From NCBI RefSeq assembly GCF_001411555.2, contig NC_049904.1:33313473-33377472 (forward strand): DNA of 64,000 nt. Direction: 5' to 3'. Below, in pieces: positions 48,153 to 58,708 of the stretch. Position 1 is the stretch's first letter. Every line of letters begins with the position of its first letter. The DNA is from Juglans regia (Eukaryota; Streptophyta; Magnoliopsida; Fagales; Juglandaceae). Under the pieces are notes generated by a model. That model was not told where the DNA came from. It saw only the letters and a program-made list of their open reading frames with translations, and did not search any database. The position numbers and the translations under genes are program-made.

Positions 48153-48294
48153 CTGAACCCCTTTAATTTCTTCTCTCTCGCTGGGCGGGCGTATCATGCT
48201 TATAACGAGCATGACCAAAGTGCCTGAACCCCTTTAATTTCTTCTCTCTCGCTGGGCGGGCGTATCATGCTTATAACGAGCATGACCAAAGTGC
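48153..48294. repeat. 71-bp tandem duplication
   Basis: The unit beginning CTGAACCCCTTTAATTTCTT and ending GACCAAAGTGC stands at 48153-48223 and 48224-48294 with no visible difference. The unit contains a perfect inverted repeat, ATGCTTATAACGAGCAT. Confidence 0.93.
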
Positions 48295-48445
48295 TGGTTT
48301 TGGATTCCCATATTAAGATCTAGTCTAGATATGGCAAAACTACTATATAAAGTGTATGTACGTGTGACCTAAATAGTTGGGTAAGCCTATATATATTGTT
48401 TATTTTGATTTGCTGAATTTATTTTTAATATTATCTATAGCATAA

Positions 48446-48628
48446 GAGTAATGTTATACACCATACTCTTATCCTATTTTGATCATATTAAGTAATATAT
48501 GACACATTAATCACCATTAGATAATAAAGAAGTATACAATAAATTATTATTTAATGATGATGAATTTGTCATGTCATACTTAGTAGGATGAAAGTAAGAT
48601 GGTAGTTAGTATGATGTATAAAATTTTC
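48446..48628. mobile_element. Short MITE, GAGTAATG family
   Basis: The left end GAGTAATGTTATACACCATACT mirrors AGTATGATGTATAAAATTTTCC at the right. The two arms also share internal inverted pairing (TAATAAAGAAG..TATTATTTAATG). The target duplication is not clear. Confidence 0.6.
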
Positions 48629-48649
48629 CTTATAATATACATAGGTAAT

Positions 48650-49016
48650 TTAATAATATTGTAGTATAAACGTAGATCGATGTGTACGTACGTACGTATA
48701 CGAGATTAATGGTTGGAATAAAATGCTTTTGCATTAATTCATTTAATGTCTAGCGATGTACTGTCGTCTTCGATCAATCAAAATCAAGAGAAACCGGCCA
48801 AAAGATCAACAAAAGTCGACCCCGTTTCTATGTGGGATTCTTTTCGGCCATTCGACGATTTCCATCGTTGCGTACGTCTATTGTACGTACGAAAAAAGAA
48901 GCCATTGATATTATATGGACAAGGCTGGGATCATGAGAAGAGCGTAAGAGAAACATGTAGAAGTCAAGCCAGCTAGCGTTGTCTTTTTGCTTCGCTAGCT
49001 GTCTCCCAGCTCGATC

Positions 49017-49057
<41 letters not shown>

Positions 49058-50264
49058 GTCCATCTCGATTCATCCATCAATCGATGTAGACCGAGATGGC
49101 TAGGCAAGTTGTTATGAGAAATTGACAAAGTTTTGAGCGTGGTTGAAAGGAATCGAAAAGAATGCTTCCATTCTGATATAAGATTAACTGCAGCGCATTT
49201 TTCTCTTATTATATAAAGAAGATACAAATTGCCAAAGGAAGAAGAAAAGAAAAGATCATTAAATACACAAAAAGCATCTTCTACATATTCTTATTTCTTT
49301 CCTATTAAGATACTAAAATGAAAGAACCATATTATCCAGTCAGATTCTACTCACTATAGTGAATGCTGACGTTACTGATTCGATGCTATCTAAACCATCA
49401 GATATCATGTGTGTGTGTGTGTGTGAATTAATAAGTTGGATATATAACAGTTTTAAGTTTTTTTTTGTCTCAGTAATATTCGAGTGTTATTAGGAAAAGG
49501 GAGTGTAAGCTGACTACTTAATTAATCCATCCACACACCATCCGGATCGTTAATTAAGGGCCTAGCTTTTGAAGGGGCGGTGGATCAGTCTTAAATTCTA
49601 GCTTGAATCATGCATCCTCCCAAAGCGACATGAGGGCCTTTTCGTTTACTATGCAGCAGGTAGAAGATCAAGGGGAAAATTTTCGGTCATCGGGCGAGCG
49701 CCAAAGGTGAATCATGTAAGACAAGCCAAACCCTCAAAGAGTACTTAACGGCCTTTAATTTGAAGGTGTCATTAAATATTTGAAAAGATGGAAAACATGG
49801 CCGTATGGAGGGTTCTGATCAGAAATAACTTTATTAATTCATGTATATGATCTGCCTAGCTAGATGATCAGCTACAAGTCGCTTGTCTTTCTATTTTCTT
49901 TTTCGCCTTTATCCTTCTTTTCATTGTCATCCAGTTGTCACTACGACCCAAGCTGATGCTCTACCACTCTTTAATTAACTCATAGCAATAAGTAGTGGTC
50001 ATCCAGATGATCATGTTAGAATTACTTCCTTTTCTTTATAAATATTGCAGGCGTATACACTAAGTTTTGTTGTCTCACATTAATTTTTTTATTAGTTCAC
50101 TTGTACGTACCCTCATCTGTCCCATTTGGGTTTCATGGTGCTTAAGCACTTATTCATGGCTTCAACCTAGCTAGAATCATCACGTACACACCCAGTACTA
50201 CTCCATTATCAATAATTAAAACTCAAGTTTTAAGTTTTTTACATGTCCAAGCCCATATAATATA

Positions 50265-50296
<32 letters not shown>

Positions 50297-51420
50297 CCAG
50301 TACTACTCCATTATCAATAATGGTTTATATATGTTCATCTAATAATACGTACTTATAATAGGGGTGTCTCAATAAACTTCTAATTAGAAAAATGACTTTT
50401 AGATGGTAATCTATAATGGCTTTGTTATCAAGGGAAATGCATAGTTTTCTTTTACCCTCTGGTACAGGATACGAGTAATTAGCATGAGCTTCTATATATA
50501 TATATATATATATTAACATACTTTTGAGAAACTATCTGATGATCTTTTTTGAGAAACTATCTGATGATCTTTAGCTATGAATTAGTTCCTGTAAGCTAAT
50601 CACGCATATGTAATATTAATCCTCAAGCACTCCCAATTATCGATCCACAGCTACCTAGAGTCGATATGTAGCGATCGATTTCCTGGAAGAAACTAATCGT
50701 TTGAGTACTCTTAACCATTGGGAAATTCTTTGGTGAGAATAGAATATTCTTTAAGCTTTTTTATTTTCTTTATGGTAATTAATTGGTAAAGTACAATCAT
50801 AAACACGTACTCTATTGCATTAGATTAAAATTAGGTTAGTCAGGGGCTGCTGGTTGTTTTTCCTTTTTCGTCCAATCCTTTCTTTTTTTGTCATGGAATT
50901 AAGGGTGATCAGCAATGCATGGTATGACAGCATATCGATCCTCCAAGTTAGTAAATTCTGAATTAATCCTGTTGATTTCCTCAGTCTCCAGGCCATATCA
51001 ATTAGTTACATCGATTAACTATCTCGGCATCTAGACTTCATTGTTTACGAGAGGATGAAGCCCAAAACAATACTAAAATCTTTCGGAAGTACTGTTGCAC
51101 TATTCTTTAGAAGTTGACATTTGAACACTACCCTCTCCGATCTCTCTAGATCTCTCTCGCTCTGTGGGTACGTAGTGGGCTGAACTCAGTTTTTTCAGTA
51201 CCTTTTGCTCTGAATACTGAAATGAACTAAACATTTGTCATGAATCGTGGGCTGCTGTCTGTATTCATATAAAATATAACTTCTGATCTAAGTAAAAGCC
51301 TGGTCAGCCACTTGTTTGAAAGTTGAAAGTCCTTCCTCGAAGAATATTTTTGTCCCCTCATGCCACAAAAGACACGTACCATCACATGTGTTTGATTGAA
51401 CATTATGGATATGCACCCAA
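48650..51420. other. Intergenic, upstream of the ALMT gene
   Basis: No supported gene. An (AT)n run stands at 49018-49054. The phrase CCCAGTACTACTCCATTATC occurs at about 50190 and again at about 50296, and a 25-bp tandem duplication (TTTTGAGAAACTATCTGATG..) at about 50522-50571. The open frame 48746-48976 (SSDVLSSSINQNQEKPAKRS) has reasonable composition but no recognisable domain; I do not call it a gene. Confidence 0.5.
49018..49054. repeat. (AT)n microsatellite
   Basis: A run of alternating A and T of about 37 bases. Confidence 0.95.
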
Positions 51421-51429
51421 GTTTTCTTC

Positions 51430-51437
51430 TATAAATA
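51430..51437 (+). promoter_or_regulatory. TATA box of the ALMT gene
   Basis: TATAAATA in the context CTTCTATAAATATTCAGCC, 190 bases ahead of the start codon. CT-rich leader sequence follows, as expected for a plant transcription start near 51460. Confidence 0.65.
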
Positions 51438-51585
51438 TTCAGCCACAACGAGAGACACCAACCAAGAGGCATTTTCTCCGACTATCTCTGTCTTCACCCT
51501 CGCTTAGAAGAAATTAAAGAAAACCCGCATCTCGGAAAGGTTTTCGTCCTTTGCTTCATTTAACTTTGTAACCTTGCATCAGTGA

Positions 51586-51792
51586 ATGCATAGTAGCTTT
51601 AGTTTCCCCCGGCCTAGTCCTCAGCCATGGAAATTGATCAACCTGCAACTCAAAAGAAGGATTCGCTTTTCGCCTGTGGTTGGGGCTGGCTTAAGGCGTT
51701 GCTTTCGAAATCCACGAATAAAGCGGTCAAGGTTGCAAAGAGCACAAAGAAGATCGGACAGGACGACCCAAGACGAGTCATCCACTCCCTAA
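51586..51792 (+). other. Out-of-frame upstream start overlapping the ALMT start
   Basis: An ATG at 51586 lies 41 bases before the ALMT start in another frame; its 68-codon frame runs 166 bases into ALMT exon 1. If transcribed from the TATA box at 51430 it is an overlapping upstream ORF that could lower ALMT translation. There is no evidence that it is translated. Confidence 0.35.
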
Positions 51793-52926
51793 AAGTGGGA
51801 CTGGCTCTCACTCTGGTGTCTTTGGTGTACTATATGAGACCTCTCTATGAAGGTTTTGGGGTTTCAGGAATGTGGGCTGTGCTGACTGTGGTCGTAGTCT
51901 TCGAATTCAGTGTTGGTAAGCTTACAATATAAATGACGCTAGCTGTTTGTAACTTTCACCCTAGAGAGAGAGAGAGAGAGAAACTTATTTACCTGCTTTT
52001 AATCGAAAAGCTAGGACCCAAAAAAAAAAAACTTGTAGTTGAAAGAATCCTGAAACACATTAAGATTTTTGTCCGGAATTAGTTTGGTTTGGGCTCGCCT
52101 GCAAATCAACTATATATACATGCATGTTATATATGTTAGATAATAATTGTGCCAATTGTTACTATATATTACGTTCTAATTTTAGTCTGCAACTCAATTT
52201 ACATTGAATCGACGATTAAAATGACAAATTACATTTGCATTTTTTTTATATTTGGAAATCGATAATTATGGTTAATTTCAAGAACAAAAACTGGAACATA
52301 TACCGCGTACAACTACTAGCTAACATGTATCTTTATTTATGCATGTCTTCAGGTGGAACTCTCAGCAGATGTTTGAATAGAGGTTTCGCAACATTGTTTG
52401 CTGGTGCTCTGGGGCTTGGAGCTCAACACTTGGCAAGTCTCTTTGGCGATAAAGGAGAGCCCGTTGTTCTTGGGTTGCTTGTTTTCTTACTAGGTATATA
52501 TTTACGTCTATATATACTAACATGTATTTCTCTGCATACATTACTAATTACAAAATACCAAATGCTATGCTAAGAAAAAAGTACACTGCATGCAAGCAAA
52601 TTCCTGTAGTAGTTTACTGATGCAAGTTCTGTTTTGGTGTACGTGCGCAGCTACAGCATCATCATTCACACGATTCATTCCATGGATCAAGGCAAGATAT
52701 GATTATGGGGTCTTGATTTTTATATTGACATTTAGCTTGGTATCAGTTTCGGGGTATCGGATGGACGAACTTTTAAAGTTGGCCCATCAAAGACTCTCAA
52801 CAATATTAATAGGTGGAGCAACCTGCATAATTATATCTCTATTTGTTTGTCCTGTGTGGGCTGGGGAAGATCTTCACAAGTTAATTGCTTCCAATTTGGA
52901 AAAGCTAGCCAAATATCTAGAAGGTA

Positions 52927-52958
<32 letters not shown>

Positions 52959-54486
52959 CGGTTACTAAATTTACCAACTTTTTTTTTTCCTTTTGGAGAT
53001 CACTACTTGTTCTTGAAAGGAGTTACTAAGAAGAAGACGTACATTTAATTACAGGTTTTGAAGGTGAATATTTTCCGGTCTCTGACAGTTCTGAAGAAAG
53101 TACTGTTACCTTTAAGGTTGATAAGGCACTTGATCTTCAAGGATATAAAAGTGTACTCAATTCTAAAAGCACTGAAGAATCCTTGGTGAGTCCCCGGCCA
53201 GCACGTACTTTAACTTTCTCTTTCCCCGGCCATATATAACCTTTAACGTTGCATGAAAGCGGCCAGTAATATGATCATCTCGATCCACTAGTAGCGATAT
53301 ATATCATTTAAATATTTAAATTTACCTGCCCCCGGCCTTGAGTTTCTGGACAAGTTTAATGTTATTCAAGCCAGATCACTGACTGACTATTGAGCATTCC
53401 CTACAGGCAAATTTAGCAAGATGGGAACCAGGACATGGCCTTTTTGGCATGCGTCATCCATGGAAACAGTACTTGAAGATTGGAGCCCTTTCCAGGCAAT
53501 GTGCCTACCATATTGAAGCTCTTAATGGCATCAACACTGATATCCAGGTATATATATATACACCGTATAAACTACAGCCCATCTTTTCTGCATGCCTATA
53601 TATATATACTTGGATACATGACGTACGTTAATTAGTACGTACGTAGACGATGATAATTGGAGACAAGAGAGCAAGAAAACAACATCCACGTACGGTCTTC
53701 TAATAACCCGAGAAATTTTTTCCCTTTCTTTTTCATGTTAATTTCTTTATAATTTTAGGATTAATTAATTTACTTTTTTGAAAGAGTACTGTTTTTAGTA
53801 ATTTTAGTTTTTCTGTCTAGGCCAAGCTTTCTAGAAAGGCTTTCTTAATTAATTTGTATAAATTAACCCAGTTCACGGCCATTAATTAGTTTCTAGAAAG
53901 GCAAGCTTTGTGCTTGTGAACTAATTAATATTTTATATTGTGACTGACTTTACAGGCAGTACCACTGGAATTCCGAAATAAAATTAGAGAATCAACTACA
54001 AAGATGAGCTCAGAATCAAGCAAAGCACTAAAAGCATTAGCATCAGCAATCCAAACAATGACAGACACTTCGGCTGCCAATACCCATGTGGAAATGTCTA
54101 AAACTGCCATTAAAGAACTCAAAATTGCACTCAAAGATTATTCAGTACCAGAGAATGTAGACCACATCGTAGCAATTATACCAATTGCCTCGGTTACTTC
54201 AATGCTAATAGAAATCACTAGATGTGTGGAGAGAATCTCTGAATCTGTCCATGAGCTAGCTTCCCTAGCACATTTCAAGGGTGTTGAACCCACTGTATCA
54301 CCGGAAAAACCACATCTTCTTCATCGTGGAAGCATAAAACCCGTTTTGGACGGTGATGATCATGATGACCACGTTATAATTACAGTCCACGCAACAAACA
54401 ATGTGCAGGGTTCAGTACTAGAAAATGAGATTCATCATGATCAGGCACCAAAAGCCAATTACCTGCAACGACGACTTGAAGTGTAA
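51627..54486 (+). CDS. Aluminium-activated malate transporter (ALMT) family channel
   Basis: Six exons: 51627-51915, 52353-52493, 52651-52923, 53055-53185, 53407-53547 and 53956-54486. All have GT-AG borders and consistent phases, giving 501 residues. ALMT proteins are plant anion channels passing malate, chloride or other anions across the plasma membrane or tonoplast. Six hydrophobic segments fall in exons 1-3, for example [48 protein letters not shown] and [18 protein letters not shown]. The family WEP motif is ARWEPGHG at residues 282-289, followed by [19 protein letters not shown]. The C-terminal half is a soluble helical domain. The start Met is the first after the TATA box at 51430 apart from one at 51586 in another frame. 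The protein looks intact. It resembles the ALMT2/8/10 group, but one-to-one orthology cannot be settled here. Confidence 0.94.
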
Positions 54487-55132
54487 ATATATCATGTATT
54501 TGTCACCATTATTATTTCCTAATTAGCTTGTTGATCGAGAGTAAAAACTAAGATCGATCGCTAATCTAGCTAGTCATGTTTTCACATATAAGTTGTTGAG
54601 AACTGTAGAAAAAGCTAGGAATTAAGATGAAACATGAGCAGATATTTCCAGCTCTTGATCATCATGTATTTCAGATGATCATGAATCTTTTCCAAAGTGC
54701 CGCTCCTATGTAACAATCCGAAAAGATCGAGTTTTGCTTCACATAAGTCTCCTTACAACTTTTAAAAAAAAAAAAAAATTAAAACACCAATCGATTTTTA
54801 ACATAGATGATGCGAAAGGCTTCCACATCAATAATGTGCATATTGGATGCGTAACAAATAAGATTTATAAATAAATTTTCCCGTCAGAAAATAGAAGGCA
54901 GGACAGAAGAATATTGCTCTTTCACTAAGTATATTTACATGGTGCGATCAATCTGATCTAGAACTTTCCTCCCCAACTTTTTTTTTTTTTTGTCTCTAAA
55001 AATCAATTAATATATAAGCATTTGTAAACAGTTAAACGTATTTAAATATTGCAATAGCCTAGCTAGTGTTATCAGTACATGAGATTCAAGTAAGCCAAAG
55101 GAAATTAATTGAGAGCCATTTCTGCCTAGCTT
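54487..55132. other. ALMT 3' flank
   Basis: It should contain the ALMT 3' UTR. Poly(A) or (T) runs lie at about 54762-54778 and 54977-54992. No other gene is seen. Confidence 0.5.
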
Positions 55133-55511
55133 GCATTAAAAACTTTTTTTTTTTTGAAGGAAGAGCCAGTAGCCACCCACATAGTAGTCTCATCCCAATT
55201 TTATTAATTAACCCTCACTTATGGTGGATGAATATCGAGATAACAAAATGACACGGGATTTACAAAATATCAAATAAAAATCTCCATGCATAAAAAAAAC
55301 AATAAAAGAATAACCAACCTATACCAAGACCAACAAGAAACCATCTAACTTCCTGGCACTTAGAGTTACAAATTCCTATATATAAAAACCACATCCAAGC
55401 ATGAAAAAATATATAATCTATAAAAACAATAAACAGAAAAAGAGACACCCTATGTATTAACCAACATCTGACACAAGGCAAAAAGTAAAAGGAAACCGTG
55501 TAAAGCTGCAT

Positions 55512-56030
55512 CTACTTTCCCCTTATATACGGCAAACCACTTTTATCCAGTCTAATAAAGCCTCTCATCTCCCTAGGCAGGTCTGAAGTGGAATAAGCTC
55601 TTAGTGTTCTACCTTTAGCACCAAACTTTGCCAGGCTATCAGCAGCAGCATTACACTCTCTGTAAGTGTGATTACAAGTAAACCAAATCTCATCAAGAGA
55701 ACTCATAATCTCTTCCCAGAAATCCTCCAGGTACCACAAACAGCATCTCCTGTTGTTAATCCAATCAGTAATCAGTTTTGAGTCCATTTCAATCTCAATG
55801 ACCTCAAATCCCATATTTCGAGCAAACCTCAATCAATGATACAACCTCATTGCCTCTGCATGATTGTTAGTATCTTGTCCAAAAGGAAAAGATAAACACA
55901 AAATCATATCACTAGAATGATCCCTTATAACTCCCCCTGCACCCGACGCACCAAGATTTCCCAAGAAACATTTATCCACATTTAGTTTACACCATCCCCT
56001 CTTGGGTCTCTCCCACTTCACAATTCTCCC
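55512..56030 (-). pseudogene. LINE-encoded RNase H domain, broken
   Basis: KLNVDKCFLGNLGASGAGGV, then IRDHSSDMILCLSFPFGQDT and NNHAEAM (56021-55840); after a stop at about 55833, the frame continues with IEIEMDSKLITDWINN and ECNAAADSLAKFGAKG (to 55512). This is the plant LINE RNase H fold. The catalytic Asp of the first strand (NVD), the Glu of NHAEAM and the Asp of EMDS are present, although the frame has a stop. Confidence 0.85.
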
Positions 56031-56289
56031 TTTTTTCTTTTAACCCATGGGATAGGAAGACTTAAAGCCTATAAAATATCCTCATCTCTTCTGCTGAAAC
56101 TTTCCTAGCCTTTCATTTTTGAACCCACCCAAGACAACCAGACTTAATATAGGTCCATACTGTTTCAATAGATTCTTGAGTGCCCTCTATACAAGCCTTA
56201 CATCCCGTCCACCATAATTTCCAAGCAACAATAATTGGGAGGATGCCCAGGAGTTGCCCTCTACAAAAGGACCTTTTTGCACGTCGAAA

Positions 56290-57040
56290 CCATCATTCTA
56301 TCTTTTCTTTCCATGATCTTCCTACCAAAAACGACATGCCTAAATGAGAACAACACGGTCTCCAAATCTGTGTAGCGAATTCCCCCATAGCAAGAACATG
56401 GTTCTGATCTTCATAAGCACCCAAAGGACAGCAGTCACACTTTGAGACAATATTAATGCCAACTCGACATAGTCTATCATCCACAGATAAACAACCATGC
56501 AAGGCTTTCTACATCAGAACCGACATTTTTTTTGGAAGGGAAGGTGTCAAATCCATTCCATCCATTGCACATGCAGTGCATGAACTCTCAGGCAATCCCA
56601 GGCACTACGAGTTGTGAATTTTCCATCCACTTTCAACGTCCAGATTAGAACACCATCCCCCATTTTTAATTGGCCTAATTTTTCAAGCATTTCATCCGTT
56701 ATACTCTATACCTACTAGCCGCTGGAACAACTCAACATTCCAACCCTCCCCTGTTTTACACTCAGCCAACGTAAGAGAAGGTAGGTCCGAAATCTCTTGC
56801 TGATCACACAACGGTTCCTCCCCCACCCAATGATCCCTCCAGAAAGATAAGTTTCCATTTTTTACACGACACAAGGAATTTTTTTGCACAAGCGGAAAAT
56901 TCCTCATAAGCATACGCCAAAGTCTAGTTCCCTTTGATGGATCAACAAGCGAAATATGTCCCGAACCCACATATTTTGCTAAGAAAAATTGAGCCCATAA
57001 AGTTTTTCCTTGTAGAAGATTCCAAATCAGCTTCATATGT
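56290..57040 (-). pseudogene. LINE linker and zinc-binding region, broken
   Basis: One frame (57036-56692) gives LLQGKTLWAQFFLAKYVGSG and FWRDHWVGEEPL, typical of the region after reverse transcriptase in plant L1. A second (56502-56293) gives the zinc-binding part with CDCCPLGAYEDQNHVLAMG. Stops separate them. Confidence 0.8.
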
Positions 57041-57479
57041 AGAGAATTTTGAACATCCTGAAGATTTCAGAGTCCCACACCACCTTACATCATCGGCTTA
57101 CACATCACATCCCACAAGCACCATTTCTTTTTTAGTTTCCCATCACTAAGACCCCAGAAAAAAGTGCTCATTAATCTCTTTATTTTTCCAGCACAGTATT
57201 TGGTGTAGACAAAATAAATAAGCAGTGAATTGGTATACTTTGCAAAACATGCTTTAGTAAGAGTAGTCTAGCGCCACTTGACAACAACTTTCATTTCCAT
57301 CCCTCTAATTTGCTTCTAATTTTATTCATTATCTCCTCAAAATGATGCGTCAACAATCGCCCTGAAATATTAGGAACCCCCAAGTAAGAAAAATGTAATT
57401 TACCTTCATTAAAACATGTGAGTCGAAGCAGCATGCGGCGCCTTGCAGGGGTAATTTTGTTAGAGAAAATAATTGAAGA

Positions 57480-58420
57480 CTTTACTTTATTGACAACCTA
57501 CCTAGACCATGCTTCATAATCATGCAAAATCTTCATGATGGCTCGCATCGAACGTTTTCCTCCATTCGAAAAAACTACAATATTATCAACATATAATAAG
57601 TGAGAGATTACAGGAAAGCCCCTTGGAAGGAGGAAAGATTTTATTTTCCCAGTAGCAACCCAATCCTTTATCAAGCGAGCGAGAATTAATTTCCTCAACC
57701 AAAATAAAAAGATACGGAGAAAGAGGGTCCCCTTGTCGTAGTCCCCTACCACTTTTGAAAAAAAATTTTGGAACTCCATTCATAACAATTGAAAACCAAG
57801 GGGATGAGATGCACTGCACTACCTAATTAAACCACACACTCTTTCAAAAAAACCGAAAGAGGCCATAACATGAAGAAGGAACTCTCAATCTATGATATCA
57901 CATGTCTTTGCCATATCTATTTTAAGCACCACATTCCCCCCACGGATTAGTTTATTCAGACCATGAATCAATTCTTAGGTCAAACTGATATTTTCATAAA
58001 TGCTCCGCCCTGGGATATAGATCCTTTGCTCTGTAGAAATAATCCGATCTAAGAGAGAAGAAATACGGTTAACAAGAATTTTAGAGCATACCTTATAAAT
58101 TACGGAACACAAGTTAATCGGACGGAACTTGTCAAAATTGGCTGGATTTGCAACTTTTGAAATGAGCACCAAAAGAGAGGCAGTGTAAAACCTGGGTAAT
58201 TCTCCACCCTAAAAAAACTCTACCACTACATCAACCACATCTCTACTAACAATATGCTAACAAGCACGGAAAACACCTGAATTAAAACGATCCAAGCCAG
58301 GCCAACTGTCCACTGGAATGGAGCAAATCGCATCATATACTTCCTTTGACGACGGCATCCTACACAGAAAATTATTTTCCTCTTCAGTTACCACCTTCGC
58401 CACTAGATCATCAAGATTCT
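57480..58420 (-). pseudogene. LINE reverse transcriptase, broken
   Basis: It contains LISKVANPANFDKFRPINLC (about 58170-58110), then the GLRQGDPLSPYLFIL motif (about 57745-57700), then HLLYVDNIVVFSNGG where active enzymes have a Y/F-A-D-D core. Here that core reads YVDN, so one catalytic aspartate is lost. Frameshifts near 57720 and 57870 and stop codons break the frame. Confidence 0.88.
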
Positions 58421-58445
58421 GGAAGTTTTTAAGCATTAAAAACTT

Positions 58446-58673
58446 AAAAAGTGATACATATGTATGGAGTGGAAAATCTGCTGTAGATCATAACATATAA
58501 ATTAAGAACGAAAATATGGAGAAAAATAAATAAAGATTAACCTAGTTAGCTAGCTATGTTCCATTACCATAAGCTTATAACGCCATTGGATTCGTTGATT
58601 TCGTAATCATCAGCTGCACTTTAAGATCATCGATCACCAATTAACTAATTTAAAGAATACTAGCTAGGATATA

Positions 58674-58708
<35 letters not shown>

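Larger units (their letters stand above)
55146..58432 (-). mobile_element. 5'-truncated L1-type LINE with 13-bp TSD
   Basis: A 3.29-kb insertion read on the minus strand. The 13-mer GCATTAAAAACTT stands at 55133-55145 and 58433-58445. Just inside the left copy is a T-run (55146-55155), which is the poly(A) tail of a minus-strand LINE. The coding pieces run in the expected order from right to left: end of the linker and reverse transcriptase (58400-57500), zinc-binding domain (about 56500-56300) and RNase H (56021-55512). The 5' part with endonuclease is missing, the usual result of incomplete reverse transcription. Confidence 0.93.

Noticed and set aside
48746..48976. A 76-codon open frame with fairly normal amino-acid composition
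   Set aside because: No recognisable domain, no visible splice partners, and it lies in repeat-rich DNA.
36200..50000. Possible microRNA precursors of well-known plant families (miR156, 159, 160, 164, 166, 167, 172, 319, 390, 396)
   Set aside because: Scanning by eye for their mature sequences on both strands gave no convincing match. An unknown microRNA cannot be excluded.
28205..51420. Possible CRISPR-like array because of the many short repeats
   Set aside because: This is plant nuclear DNA, and the repeats are microsatellites or immediate tandem duplications without spacers.
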